Source of the DNA: Flavobacterium zhairuonense
GTDB taxonomy: Bacteria > Bacteroidota > Bacteroidia > Flavobacteriales > Flavobacteriaceae
DNA: 64,000 bases
NCBI RefSeq assembly: GCF_004352915.1
Contig: NZ_SJSY01000071.1
Coordinates: 186,001 to 250,000 of the forward strand
Direction of reading: 5' to 3'
Positions 26,751-34,392 of this stretch are shown one piece after another. Both the position numbers and the translations under genes were made by a program. Position 1 is the first letter of the stretch. The number at the start of each line of letters is the position of its first letter. Below the pieces are notes generated by a model. The model ran no database searches, was not told the DNA's origin, and saw only the letters and a list, made by a program, of their open reading frames with translations.

Positions 26751-26758
26751 TATTTTTG
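26751..26758 (+). promoter_or_regulatory. Bacteroidota -7 box (TATTTTTG)
   Basis: An exact TAnnTTTG match 28 bases before ATG 26786. It supports that start over an upstream ATA/ATG-like reading at 26756, which would lie inside the box. Confidence 0.55.
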
Positions 26759-26785
26759 CAGACGCAAATTAAAATTATAATAAAA

Positions 26786-27052
26786 ATGGCAAACGTTAAA
26801 AATTTAAAGAAAGACATCAATTTCGTATTAGGAGATATTATTGAGGCAGTTTACTTGTTTGAGATGTCTACAACAGGAAATCCAACTCCAGAAACGAATG
26901 CTTTAATCGATGAAGCTATCGCTGCATTCGATACTTTGATTACAAAAGTGAACGCTAAGAACGTTGAAAATAAAAAAGCACACTTCAAACAAATCAATGT
27001 TGAATTAGAACAAACTGCTAATCAATTGATTGAAAAAATCAACGCATTATAA
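26786..27052 (+). CDS. Small all-helical protein of unknown function
   Basis: An 88-residue protein beginning MANVKNLKKDINFVLGDIIE and predicted to be entirely helical, with alternating charged and hydrophobic positions and a C-terminal coiled-coil-like stretch (EQTANQLIEKINAL). I do not recognise a named family; its codon use matches its neighbours and it has a strong promoter box, so it is probably a well-expressed conserved Flavobacteriia protein. It is followed by two tRNA genes. A longer frame starting at 26756 is disfavoured because it overlaps the promoter. Confidence 0.8.
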   Translation: MANVKNLKKDINFVLGDIIEAVYLFEMSTTGNPTPETNALIDEAIAAFDTLITKVNAKNVENKKAHFKQINVELEQTANQLIEKINAL

Positions 27053-27084
27053 GCAAAAAAAAGTGTAAAAAAGTGCAAATTTAT

Positions 27085-27115
27085 TTTGGGAAATTGAAAA
27101 ACCGCTTTATATTTG
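27085..27115 (+). promoter_or_regulatory. Promoter of first tRNA-Thr
   Basis: TTTG at 27085-27088 and TATATTTG at 27108-27115 are 19 bases apart. The tRNA begins 14 bases after the box. Confidence 0.75.
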
Positions 27116-27128
27116 CACCCGTAATGAG

Positions 27129-27202
27129 GCCGATGTAGCTCAGCTGGCTAGAGCAGCTGATTTGTAATCAGCAGGTCGTGGGTTCGAGTCCCTCTATCGG
27201 CT
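27129..27202 (+). tRNA. tRNA-Thr(TGT)
   Basis: A complete 74-nt cloverleaf. The acceptor stem is GCCGATG with TATCGGC (one G-U pair), the anticodon loop is TTTGTAA with anticodon TGT, and the T loop is GGTTCGAGTCC. The discriminator is T; CCA is not encoded. It has its own promoter and terminator and is identical to the copy at 27311. Confidence 0.97.
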
Positions 27203-27208
27203 CAACGG

Positions 27209-27237
27209 AAACCATCACAGAAATGTGGTGGTTTTTT
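27209..27237 (+). terminator. Terminator of first tRNA-Thr
   Basis: An 11-bp stem AAACCATCACA / TGTGGTGGTTT around a GAAA tetraloop, followed by Ts. The same hairpin follows the second tRNA. Confidence 0.85.
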
Positions 27238-27266
27238 TAATTATAGAGAGAGGTGTGAAATTTTTT

Positions 27267-27296
27267 TTGGAATATTAAAAAACATTTATATCTTTG
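27267..27296 (+). promoter_or_regulatory. Promoter of second tRNA-Thr
   Basis: TTG at 27267-27269 and TATCTTTG at 27289-27296 are 19 bases apart, the same spacing as in the first copy although the surrounding sequence differs. Confidence 0.75.
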
Positions 27297-27310
27297 CACT
27301 CGCAAAATAG

Positions 27311-27384
27311 GCCGATGTAGCTCAGCTGGCTAGAGCAGCTGATTTGTAATCAGCAGGTCGTGGGTTCGAGTCCCTCTATCGGCT
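27311..27384 (+). tRNA. tRNA-Thr(TGT), second copy
   Basis: The sequence is identical over all 74 nt to the tRNA at 27129, with anticodon TGT in the loop TTTGTAA and no encoded CCA. The gap between copies is 108 bases and contains the first terminator and the second promoter. Confidence 0.97.
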
Positions 27385-27387
27385 CAA

Positions 27388-27419
27388 AAACCATCACAGA
27401 AATGTGGTGGTTTTTTTTT
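27388..27419 (+). terminator. Terminator of second tRNA-Thr
   Basis: The stem AAACCATCACA / TGTGGTGGTTT with a GAAA loop is followed by nine Ts; the same hairpin as after the first copy. Confidence 0.85.
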
Positions 27420-27468
27420 GCTCAAAATTGAAAGGTTAAGTTTTGATGTTTCAAGTTTCAGGTTCAAG

Positions 27469-27498
27469 TTGGAATTTGGATTTTTTTTGGAATTTAAA
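27469..27498. repeat. TTGGAATTTGGA dispersed repeat
   Basis: TTGGAATTTGGATTTTTTTT followed by GGAATTTAAA closely matches 16200-16230 (TTGGAATTTGGATTTTTTAA then TTGGAATTTAAA). Just upstream is a CAAGTTTCAGGTTCAAGTTG stretch of similar simple composition. It is intergenic in both places. Confidence 0.6.
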
Positions 27499-27590
27499 TC
27501 TTGAATTTATTTAATTTTAGAATGTGTCTTTTTGGTTTTTTTAAACAATAAATTTCTTATGTTTGTTTTTTAACCAAAAACATACTAATA

Positions 27591-28046
27591 ATGGAAGAAA
27601 CTTCAGTGTTTGAAAATTTCGAGATGCAGCTCGATCAATCTGCAAAAGATTTTTTAAAAGAAACCGCAAAGTGGGCTTACTTTTTGTCTATTCTTGGATT
27701 TATAGGTGTTGGGCTTTTTGTTGTTTTTGCGATTTTCGCAGGAGCGATTTTTGCGTCTCTTGGTAACACAATGGGAGCAGGCCTTTTCGCAGGTTCTCTA
27801 GGAGCATTTATGAGTTTTGTTTATTTAGCTTTTGCTGCTCTTTATTTCTTCCCGGTGTATTATTTGTTCAGATTTGGTTCTAACGCAAAAAGAGCATTTA
27901 GAGAAAATGATTCTGAAGCATTGACATCTTCTTTAGGGTATTTGAAATCGCATTATAAATTTATCGGTATCTTGATGGTTACCATATTATCGCTTTATGC
28001 GCTTATATTTGTGCTTGCAATGCTTGGAGGTATATTAGGAAGGTAA
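27591..28046 (+). CDS. Small membrane protein (DUF5362-like)
   Basis: A 151-residue inner-membrane protein. A polar N-terminal ~25 residues (EMQLDQSAKDFLKETAKWA) is followed by four hydrophobic segments, the last at the C-terminus. The pattern resembles the DUF5362 family of small membrane proteins; function unknown. It is monocistronic, ended by a strong hairpin 30 bases after the stop. Confidence 0.75.
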   Translation: MEETSVFENFEMQLDQSAKDFLKETAKWAYFLSILGFIGVGLFVVFAIFAGAIFASLGNTMGAGLFAGSLGAFMSFVYLAFAALYFFPVYYLFRFGSNAKRAFRENDSEALTSSLGYLKSHYKFIGILMVTILSLYALIFVLAMLGGILGR

Positions 28047-28075
28047 TTTCTAGAAATAAGATTTATATAAGCATA

Positions 28076-28105
28076 AAAAAAAACGTCCTTCTGGACGTTT
28101 TTTTT
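28076..28105. terminator. Bidirectional terminator
   Basis: A 13-bp stem built on AAAACGTCC / GGACGTTTT with a TTCT loop, flanked by A and T tracts. It lies between the convergent DUF5362-like and DUF4369 genes. Confidence 0.9.
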
Positions 28106-28115
28106 GTTTTGGGTT

Positions 28116-28838
28116 TTATTGTTTTTGTTCCTGTTTTTTGATGTCAGCAACATATTTGGTTAATTTCTTTCCGTAAAGCGATTGAGCAACTTTTGGAGTC
28201 ATCGACTTTTGAATTGTATCTAAAAATTTGATGTTGATGTCATAAATCTCTGCTAAAGCAATATAAGGTGCGATTTCGTGATCTTTATTGTTAAGAGCGA
28301 AGTTTGTAGCGAATAAGTATTTTCTTTTCGTATTAGAGTCGTCTTTTGCATTAATGCTGTCTACAGCTTTTTGATCATTTCTTTTCATCGCTTTAAATCT
28401 TGGCTCAACTAATGCTAAACTTTCGTCATTAAAACGGTTGTTTATTTTTTTATACTCTTCGTATAATTCTTGATTTTTTGATCCCGTGATTTTGGCGCTA
28501 TAAATAAAGTTGTCTAAGTTGGTGTCGATGTTAATGTTTCCAGGCTCTGCAAAAAATAAAATATTATTGTCCATCGAGTTGCTAACTCCTCTGTCTAAAA
28601 ACAAATAAAGCATTTCTGGAGATTCTAATTTGATGTCTCTTTCAAAAGCCGAGCTTCCGTCAATTTTAACACTGTCGATTGCCACAAGTGATGTGTCAAC
28701 AATTCTTTGAATATATAAAGTTCCTTCTTTTAATCCTTTAATGTTTCCTGTAAGGTGTAGGTGGTCAGTAGGTGTTTCTTTTTTGCTGCATGATGCTAGT
28801 AGGGCAATTGCGGCAAAGGCAATAATCGATTTTTTCAT
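28116..28838 (-). CDS. DUF4369-domain lipoprotein
   Basis: A 240-residue lipoprotein with lipobox LLASC. The mature N-terminus HLHLTGNIKGLKEGTLYIQR, followed by AIDSVKIDGSSAFERDIKLE and MLYLFLDRG, is the DUF4369 module usually found before thioredoxin-like domains in Bacteroidota. Here no CxxC thioredoxin follows; the C-terminal ~120 residues are helical and charged. It may be a stand-alone adaptor that lost or never had the redox domain. A hairpin precedes its promoter region. Confidence 0.85.
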   Translation of the reverse strand: MKKSIIAFAAIALLASCSKKETPTDHLHLTGNIKGLKEGTLYIQRIVDTSLVAIDSVKIDGSSAFERDIKLESPEMLYLFLDRGVSNSMDNNILFFAEPGNINIDTNLDNFIYSAKITGSKNQELYEEYKKINNRFNDESLALVEPRFKAMKRNDQKAVDSINAKDDSNTKRKYLFATNFALNNKDHEIAPYIALAEIYDINIKFLDTIQKSMTPKVAQSLYGKKLTKYVADIKKQEQKQ

Positions 28839-28915
28839 TGGTTTTTAGATTTTGGTGCAAAATAAAGAAAATAGTTTGAATGTAGTAGGTGTGATTAAAA
28901 TTTTAATAAAAAATA

Positions 28916-28943
28916 AATCCCAATCTATTTCTAAATTGGGATT
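28916..28943 (-). terminator. Terminator of the 268-residue lipoprotein gene
   Basis: AATCCCAAT / ATTGGGATT, 9 bp, lies 27 bases beyond the minus-strand stop at 28970, with a T-rich tail on that strand. Confidence 0.75.
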
Positions 28944-28969
28944 GCTGTATTTTTATAAAAATGAGACTT

Positions 28970-29776
28970 TTACATTTGCAAATTGTAGCTCACGCCACTC
29001 TCGTGTGTGTAAGTGAATTTGCTGTCGCAGTCATTGTTTCCGTAGTCGATAACACCTTTTAGGAATCCGCCTTCGATTTTCAATTTTCCTTTTGAAATGT
29101 ATTGGCAAGAATATTTTTTTATCAAAGATTCTTGAACTGTCAATGTCAAAGTCGCTCCTTTGTCTGTAGTTACAGTGTGAGTTCCTTCAGTCATTTCGTA
29201 AACGTTGTCTTCAAGAACAAATGGAGTGTCAACACCAGCAGTTTGTTTTACGGTATAGGTTCCTGAGTTTGTGTACACTCTGCCTAATAAATCAGTAAAT
29301 TTTCCATTTGTAACTTTTCTGGTAAATTGTGGTACAGTAGCAACTGTTGTAGTGTTTGTGTATTCAATTGTTCCTTCAAGCTTAATTCCATTAATCGAAT
29401 AATCAATTCTTTCAATTGTCAATTTGCTTCCTGTAGTAGTTACTGGTCCAGTAAGTGTAAGTTTTAATTTTCCTTTTCTTGTAAGCTGATTGTCGATACA
29501 ACCCGTAGTTCCGTAATCTACGGTGTACACTTTAGGGTAAGATGTTCCAGAAACCGTAATTGTTGCACAAACAGCACCTGCAGGTTTTGATGTTCCAGAG
29601 CTGTTAGTTACAGATAATCCTGTGTTGACGTCCATTTCGTTAGCAGCGTCAATAGAAATTGATGCGCCAACAGCCGTAGTGTCTGTTTGGTTGGCAATGT
29701 CATCACCGCCTGAACATGAAATGTAAGTAAGTGCTGTTACACAAACAGTTGTGATTAAAAGGGCAATTTTTTTCAT
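28970..29776 (-). CDS. Lipoprotein of unknown function
   Basis: A 268-residue lipoprotein (lipobox YISC, then SGGDD). The mature protein is rich in Thr, Gly and Val with repeated short beta strands; it has several Cys (AVCATI, GCIDNQ, YSCQYI, NDCDSK) that could form two disulfides on the cell surface. I do not recognise the family beyond similar Flavobacterium lipoproteins. The SGGDD start after the Cys resembles surface-export signals of Bacteroidota lipoproteins (inference). Confidence 0.8.
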   Translation of the reverse strand: MKKIALLITTVCVTALTYISCSGGDDIANQTDTTAVGASISIDAANEMDVNTGLSVTNSSGTSKPAGAVCATITVSGTSYPKVYTVDYGTTGCIDNQLTRKGKLKLTLTGPVTTTGSKLTIERIDYSINGIKLEGTIEYTNTTTVATVPQFTRKVTNGKFTDLLGRVYTNSGTYTVKQTAGVDTPFVLEDNVYEMTEGTHTVTTDKGATLTLTVQESLIKKYSCQYISKGKLKIEGGFLKGVIDYGNNDCDSKFTYTHESGVSYNLQM

Positions 29777-29843
29777 AGTAGTTTTTGTTTAAGATTAGAT
29801 TTTAAAGGTCTTCAAATGTAACAAAAAAAATGAATTGCAATAA

Positions 29844-29876
29844 AAAAATCCTGTAAGCAAAACTTACAGGATTTTT
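29844..29876 (-). terminator. Terminator of htpG
   Basis: A 14-bp stem AAAAATCCTGTAAG / CTTACAGGATTTTT with a 5-base loop, 24 bases beyond the htpG stop, with T tracts on both strands. Confidence 0.9.
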
Positions 29877-29899
29877 GAGGTTATTTTAGGATGAAAATC

Positions 29900-31783
29900 T
29901 TATTTGATCATCTCGAAACTTCTTTTTACAAAAGCAGTCAGGGCTTCACCTTTTAAAAGGTTTTGCGATAATTTAGCTAGGTCTAAAGCTTGTTTTACCA
30001 AATGTTCTTGATGTGTCTTGTCTTCGGTGTTCAAAATGCTTGAAGCCAAATCAGAATTTGTATTTACAACCAAATTGTACATTTCTGGCATATTTCCCAT
30101 TCCGAACATTCCGCCACCACCAGTTTGGCTCATTTCTTTCATTCTTCGCATAAATTCTGGCTGCGTGATAATGAATGGAGCTGCTTGCGAATCCATAGCT
30201 TCTAACTGAACGCTATATGCTTTTGGAATATATGCTTCTAAAGAAGTTTTTAAAGCTGCTTTTTCGTCATCAGATAATTTAGAAATTGCATTTTCTTCTT
30301 TTTTGATTAAGTTGTCAATGTGATCAGAGTCAACACGAACAAATGTCAAGTTGCTATTGTCGTTTTCAATTTTTTGAATCAAATGCGAAATAATAGGAGA
30401 ATCTAAAAGCAATACTTCGTAACCTTTTTCTTTTGCTGCCTCAATATATGAGTGTTGAGCATCTTTGTTTCCTGCATAAAGAACAACTAATTTGCCGTCT
30501 TTATCAGTTTGGTTTTCTTTTAGTTTTTCTTTTAACTCTTCTAAAGTGAAATAAGTATCATCTACAGTTGGATACAAAACAAATGCTCCAGCTTTTTCGT
30601 AGAATTTGTCTTCAGAAAGCATTCCGTACTCCAAAACGATTTTAATGTCGTTCCATTTTGCTTCAAAATCAGCACGGTTTTCGTTGAATAATGATTTTAA
30701 TTTATCTGCAACTTTACGTGTGATGTAGTTTGAGATTTTCTTAACTGCACCGTCTGCTTGTAAACCAGAACGAGAAACGTTCAATGGAATATCTGGAGAG
30801 TCGATTACACCTTTTAACATCGTCAAGAATTCAGGAACAATTCCTTCTACGTTATCTGTAACGTAAACTTGGTTTTGGTACAACTGAATTTTGTCCTTTT
30901 GGATCTGCATGTCTGTACCCAACTTTGGGAAATACAAAATACCAGTCAAGTTGAAAGGGTAATCTACATTTAAATGAATATTGAATAATGGCTCTTCAAA
31001 TTGCATTGGATACAATTCTCTGTAGAAGTTTTTGTAGTCTTCGTCAGATAATTCAGAAGGCTGTTTTGTCCAAGCAGGAGTTGGGTTGTTGATGATGTTG
31101 TCAACTTCTATAGTTTCGTTAACATAATCTTCAGGCGCATCTTCAGGTTTTGGAAGAGTTTCTGTTCTTGTTCCAAATTTGATTGGAATAGGCATGAACT
31201 TGTTGTATTTGCTCAATAATCCACTGATTTTAGAATCTTCTAAGAATTCTAAAGAATCTTCAGCGATATGCAAAATAATTTCTGTTCCGCGTGAAGTTTT
31301 GTCAGCAGGCTCTAAAGTAAATTCTGGGCTTCCGTCACATGTCCAGTGTGCTGCAGGCTCGTCTTTGTATGATTTCGTAATGATTTCAACTTTTTCTGCA
31401 ACCATAAATGCTGAGTAAAAACCAAGACCAAAGTGTCCGATAATTCCAGAATCTTTAGCAGAATCTTTGTATTTATCCAAGAATTCTTCGGCTCCAGAAA
31501 AAGCAACTTGGTTGATGTATTTTTCTACTTCATCGGCAGTCATACCCAAACCTTGATCGATAATATGGATTTTTTTGCCCTCTTTATCGATTTTGATTTC
31601 GATGATTGGATTTCCATATTCAACTTTAGCTTCGCCAATGCTGATAAGGTGTTTTAATTTTAAAGTAGCGTCAGTTCCGTTTGAAACCAGCTCGCGCAAA
31701 AAGATTTCGTGGTCACTGTATAAGAACTTTTTGATTAAGGGAAAGATGTTTTCTACTGAAACATTAATTTTACCTGTTGTCAT
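29900..31783 (-). CDS. htpG: Molecular chaperone HtpG (Hsp90)
   Basis: A 627-residue Hsp90. The GHKL ATP site is clear: FLRELVSNGTDA, IIDQGLGMT, GHFGLGFYSAFMVA and SRGTEIILH. The middle domain NVSRSGLQAD and a dimerising C-terminal domain follow. A methionine/glycine-rich loop (about residue 550, GGGGMFGMG) occurs near the C-terminus. It is monocistronic; no CIRCE-type repeat was found in its leader. Confidence 0.97.
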   Translation of the reverse strand: MTTGKINVSVENIFPLIKKFLYSDHEIFLRELVSNGTDATLKLKHLISIGEAKVEYGNPIIEIKIDKEGKKIHIIDQGLGMTADEVEKYINQVAFSGAEEFLDKYKDSAKDSGIIGHFGLGFYSAFMVAEKVEIITKSYKDEPAAHWTCDGSPEFTLEPADKTSRGTEIILHIAEDSLEFLEDSKISGLLSKYNKFMPIPIKFGTRTETLPKPEDAPEDYVNETIEVDNIINNPTPAWTKQPSELSDEDYKNFYRELYPMQFEEPLFNIHLNVDYPFNLTGILYFPKLGTDMQIQKDKIQLYQNQVYVTDNVEGIVPEFLTMLKGVIDSPDIPLNVSRSGLQADGAVKKISNYITRKVADKLKSLFNENRADFEAKWNDIKIVLEYGMLSEDKFYEKAGAFVLYPTVDDTYFTLEELKEKLKENQTDKDGKLVVLYAGNKDAQHSYIEAAKEKGYEVLLLDSPIISHLIQKIENDNSNLTFVRVDSDHIDNLIKKEENAISKLSDDEKAALKTSLEAYIPKAYSVQLEAMDSQAAPFIITQPEFMRRMKEMSQTGGGGMFGMGNMPEMYNLVVNTNSDLASSILNTEDKTHQEHLVKQALDLAKLSQNLLKGEALTAFVKRSFEMIK

Positions 31784-31927
31784 ATTTTTTTAATTTTTGA
31801 GTTTAATGTGATGATTTTCATTTATTCAAATAGAATACCAATTATTTTCTGGGTGACAAAATGTCGGAAGTGTTAATTTTGAAAGAAAATAAATAGATTT
31901 TGGAAGAGAAATTATCCTAACGAATCG

Positions 31928-31935
31928 TATATTTG
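31928..31935 (+). promoter_or_regulatory. Bacteroidota -7 box (TATATTTG)
   Basis: An exact TAnnTTTG box 50 bases before the lipocalin lipoprotein start at 31986. No TTG at the usual spacing. Confidence 0.5.
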
Positions 31936-31985
31936 TGGTATAATAATTGTTAAACGTGTAAGTATTAACTTAAATAATGTACAAA

Positions 31986-32495
31986 ATGAAGAAAATAATT
32001 TTCATTTGCATGATCGCCACGATGTTTTTTGCGTGTAAATCAGCTTCGTCTACAACTGCTTCAACTGAAGCGCAAGCGCCAACACTTTCAACTAAACTTG
32101 ACAAATCAACTCAAGTAGCACTTAAAGGAAATTGGGTATTAACTAATGTGTCGTATCCAGGTTCTGATTATATCAAAGTAAATTCATTTGATCTTGCCGA
32201 TTCAAAATGTTTTGTAGGCAGTACTTGGAGTTTTATTTCTAATAACAACAAAGGAACAATGGCTTTGAATTCTCCTAGCTGTACAGCATTTAATTCGCCA
32301 ATCGTTTGGAGTATCAATAATCAGGGAATGTTTATTCTTAAAATTCTTAATGCAGGTGAAAAAGCTAAGAAAGTAAGAGATGGTTATTTGCTTAAAGTTG
32401 CGGGAGTAACTGAAAGTTCTTTTCAGTTAATCGACAACATTAATGTTGGTGGTCAGACTAAAGATGTGGTATACCAATTTCAAAGAGCTAATTAA
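31986..32495 (+). CDS. Lipocalin-like lipoprotein
   Basis: A 169-residue lipoprotein with lipobox FFAC. The mature part begins with a Ser/Thr-rich linker (about 30 residues) and then the lipocalin-like domain: LKGNWVLTNVSYPG gives the G-x-W strand, with further strands to VYQFQRAN. It probably binds a small hydrophobic ligand at the outer membrane. An ATG nine bases upstream (31977) is possible; the chosen ATG gives MKKIIF. An OmpA lipoprotein follows after 19 bases, suggesting an operon. Confidence 0.85.
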   Translation: MKKIIFICMIATMFFACKSASSTTASTEAQAPTLSTKLDKSTQVALKGNWVLTNVSYPGSDYIKVNSFDLADSKCFVGSTWSFISNNNKGTMALNSPSCTAFNSPIVWSINNQGMFILKILNAGEKAKKVRDGYLLKVAGVTESSFQLIDNINVGGQTKDVVYQFQRAN

Positions 32496-32514
32496 TATTA
32501 AAAAAATATAGAAA

Positions 32515-33210
32515 ATGAAAAAGATAACTGTTTTAGGTCTAAGCTGTTTAATGGTTGTAGCTAGTTTTTTTACTAGCTGTGAATCTGTGCAAAATGCAAA
32601 CAATACACAAAAAGGAGCCGGAATTGGTGCAGTTGCTGGTGGGGTAATTGGAGGTATTTTAGGAAATAATTTAGGGCACGGTGGTAATGCTGCCTTAGGA
32701 GCTGCTATTGGAGCTGCTGTAGGTGGGGGAACTGGAGCTCTTATTGGAAACAAAATGGATAAGCAAGCTCGTGAAATCGATCAGGCGCTTCCAGGTGCAG
32801 ATGTTGAAAGAGTTGGTGAAGGAATTCACTTGACTTTGAATGAAAATGCTGTCCGTTTTGATACAAATAAATCAACTTTGACGGCTACTGCAAAAGCAAA
32901 TTTAGATAAGTTAGTTCCTGTATTTAACGACTACGGAGATACTAATATCGAAATCTTTGGTTATACCGATAATACAGGTAAGCCAGATTACAATTTGACT
33001 CTTTCAGGACAAAGAGCAGCTTCTGTTCAAGCTTATTTAGTTTCAAAAGGATTAAAATCTAGCCGCTTCAAAACTTCAGGTTTAGGAATTGCTGATCCAA
33101 TTGCAACAAATGATACGCCAGAAGGAAGAAGCCAAAACCGTCGTGTAGAGTTTGCTATTACTGCAAATGACAAAATGGTAAATGACGCTAAAGCCGAAGC
33201 TGGAAAATAG
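32515..33210 (+). CDS. OmpA-family peptidoglycan-binding lipoprotein
   Basis: A 231-residue lipoprotein. Lipobox FTSC; a glycine-zipper segment (AGIGAVAGGVIGGILGNNLG and repeats, about 36-82) that likely inserts in the membrane; then the OmpA C-terminal domain (about 105-222) with VRFDTNKSTL, GYTDNTG, NLTLSGQRA and GRSQNRRVEF, including the Asp and Arg that bind diaminopimelate. It anchors the outer membrane to the wall. It follows the lipocalin gene and ends at a hairpin. Confidence 0.95.
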   Translation: MKKITVLGLSCLMVVASFFTSCESVQNANNTQKGAGIGAVAGGVIGGILGNNLGHGGNAALGAAIGAAVGGGTGALIGNKMDKQAREIDQALPGADVERVGEGIHLTLNENAVRFDTNKSTLTATAKANLDKLVPVFNDYGDTNIEIFGYTDNTGKPDYNLTLSGQRAASVQAYLVSKGLKSSRFKTSGLGIADPIATNDTPEGRSQNRRVEFAITANDKMVNDAKAEAGK

Positions 33211-33234
33211 TTTTAAAAGACAATAAAATTTATT

Positions 33235-33269
33235 AAAAGCTGTTTCTTAATTGAAGCAGCTTTTTTTTT
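33235..33269 (+). terminator. Terminator after the OmpA lipoprotein
   Basis: The stem AAAAGCTGTTTC / GAAGCAGCTTTT (one G-T pair) is followed by nine Ts. Confidence 0.88.
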
Positions 33270-33298
33270 GACTTTAGAAATTAAACATTGTAAATTTG
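33268..33298 (+). promoter_or_regulatory. Promoter of the ABC ATPase gene
   Basis: TTG at 33268-33270 and TAAATTTG at 33291-33298 are 20 bases apart. The box overlaps a TTG at 33296 that is otherwise a possible start, so the ATG at 33317 is preferred. Confidence 0.6.
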
Positions 33299-33316
33299 AA
33301 CTCTCAAATTCAACTC

Positions 33317-34267
33317 ATGCTCGACATTCAAAATATTTCTTTTTCGTACACCGATAAACCTGTTATAAACAATGTTTCTTTTACTGTAAATAAAGGAGAA
33401 AATATCGCTATCATAGGCGAAAGCGGCTGTGGCAAAAGTACATTGCTTAAACTTATCTACGGTTTGTATGATTTAGACGAAGGCAAGATCTTTTATGATG
33501 AAAAACCAGTTTTGGGACCAAAATACAATTTGATTCCCGGAATGCCGTATATGAAATATTTAGCTCAAGATTTTGATTTGTCTCCATATGAAACTGTTGC
33601 CGAGAATGTTGGGAAGTTCTTGTCGAATGGATTTGCCAATATGAAAAAACTCCGTGTTCAGGAATTATTGGAAATGGTCGAAATGGAAAATTTTGCTAAT
33701 GTAAAAACGAAATTTTTGAGTGGAGGCCAACAACAAAGAGTCGCTCTAGTGCGAGTTTTGGCACTTGAGCCAGAAGTGATTTTGTTGGATGAGCCTTTCA
33801 GCCAGATTGATGCTTTTAGAAAAAATGCTTTACGTCGAAATTTGTTTCGATACTTAAAGCAAAAAGGTATTACCTGTATCATTGCAACTCATGACAGCAC
33901 AGATGCTTTGTCATTTGCCGATGAAGCAATTGTAATGCGAAATGGTGAATTGATCACTAAAGGCGACCCAACAAAAATTTATGAAGATCCTCAAACTAAA
34001 TATGTGGCTTCGTTATTTGGTGAAGTTAATGAAGTTTCAACACATTTATTACTGGATTATGAAGATGAAAGTCATAAAACATTAGTTTATCCGCATCAAT
34101 TTAAAATGGTTGCAGAATCAAAGCTTCCGGTAAAAATCAGAAGGACTTATTTTAGAGGAAATCATTATTTGATTGAAACCGTTTTTAAAAGACAATTGAT
34201 ATTTTTTGAAAGCGAAATTGACTTGCCTCTTGAACAGGAAATATTTCTTGGCTTAAATTATCTTTAA
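33317..34267 (+). CDS. ABC transporter ATP-binding protein without adjacent permease
   Basis: A 316-residue ATPase. Walker A GESGCGKST (34-42), signature LSGGQQQR, Walker B VILLDEPFSQID and the switch His in ATHDS. After about residue 230 there is a ~85-residue regulatory tail (VYPHQFKMVAESKLPVKIRR) resembling the TOBE-like end of CysA/PotA-type importers. No permease or binding protein is adjacent, so its transport partner is unknown. Confidence 0.9.
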   Translation: MLDIQNISFSYTDKPVINNVSFTVNKGENIAIIGESGCGKSTLLKLIYGLYDLDEGKIFYDEKPVLGPKYNLIPGMPYMKYLAQDFDLSPYETVAENVGKFLSNGFANMKKLRVQELLEMVEMENFANVKTKFLSGGQQQRVALVRVLALEPEVILLDEPFSQIDAFRKNALRRNLFRYLKQKGITCIIATHDSTDALSFADEAIVMRNGELITKGDPTKIYEDPQTKYVASLFGEVNEVSTHLLLDYEDESHKTLVYPHQFKMVAESKLPVKIRRTYFRGNHYLIETVFKRQLIFFESEIDLPLEQEIFLGLNYL

Positions 34268-34327
34268 TTAGAAAATGTGTCAATTAGGAAATGTGTCAAT
34301 TTGATAATTAGGAAATTAGATAATTTT
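34268..34327. repeat. Dispersed AATTAGAAAATGTG-type intergenic repeat, copy 2
   Basis: AATTAGAAAATGTGTCAATT, a second AGGAAATGTGTCAATTTG, then ATAATTAGGAAATTAGATAA. It matches the copy at 10508-10557 in opposite orientation. It directly follows the ABC ATPase stop. Confidence 0.75.
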
Positions 34328-34336
34328 TAAAATAAG

Positions 34337-34369
34337 AAACCCGACAGGTTTTTAAAACCTGTCGGGTTT
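34337..34369. terminator. Palindromic bidirectional terminator (CCCGACAGGT type)
   Basis: A 16-bp stem AAACCCGACAGGTTTT / AAAACCTGTCGGGTTT with one spacer base, between the convergent ABC ATPase and S9 peptidase genes. It looks like a recurrent palindromic element rather than a gene-specific terminator. Confidence 0.85.
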
Positions 34370-34392
34370 AATTTTGGAATTAAATTAGGGAT

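Noticed and set aside
27129..27384. The two identical tRNA genes as attachment sites of an integrated element
   Set aside because: Only 108 bases separate them and there is no integrase or cargo, so a simple duplication is sufficient.
29900..31783. Several long open frames on the opposite strand of htpG
   Set aside because: They are antisense to a canonical HtpG and show no domain or promoter; such shadows are common in coding DNA.
29980..31985. CIRCE or other heat-shock operator upstream of htpG
   Set aside because: No TTAGCACTC-N9-GAGTGCTAA type repeat or other clear inverted repeat was found in the leader.
32427..32753. Pro/Ala-rich minus-strand frame opposite the OmpA lipoprotein
   Set aside because: It is the antisense of the glycine-zipper codons, which produces artificial Pro/Ala repeats.
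33296..33316. TTG start for the ABC ATPase
   Set aside because: The TTG overlaps the -7 box TAAATTTG, so it cannot be within the transcript; ATG 33317 is used.
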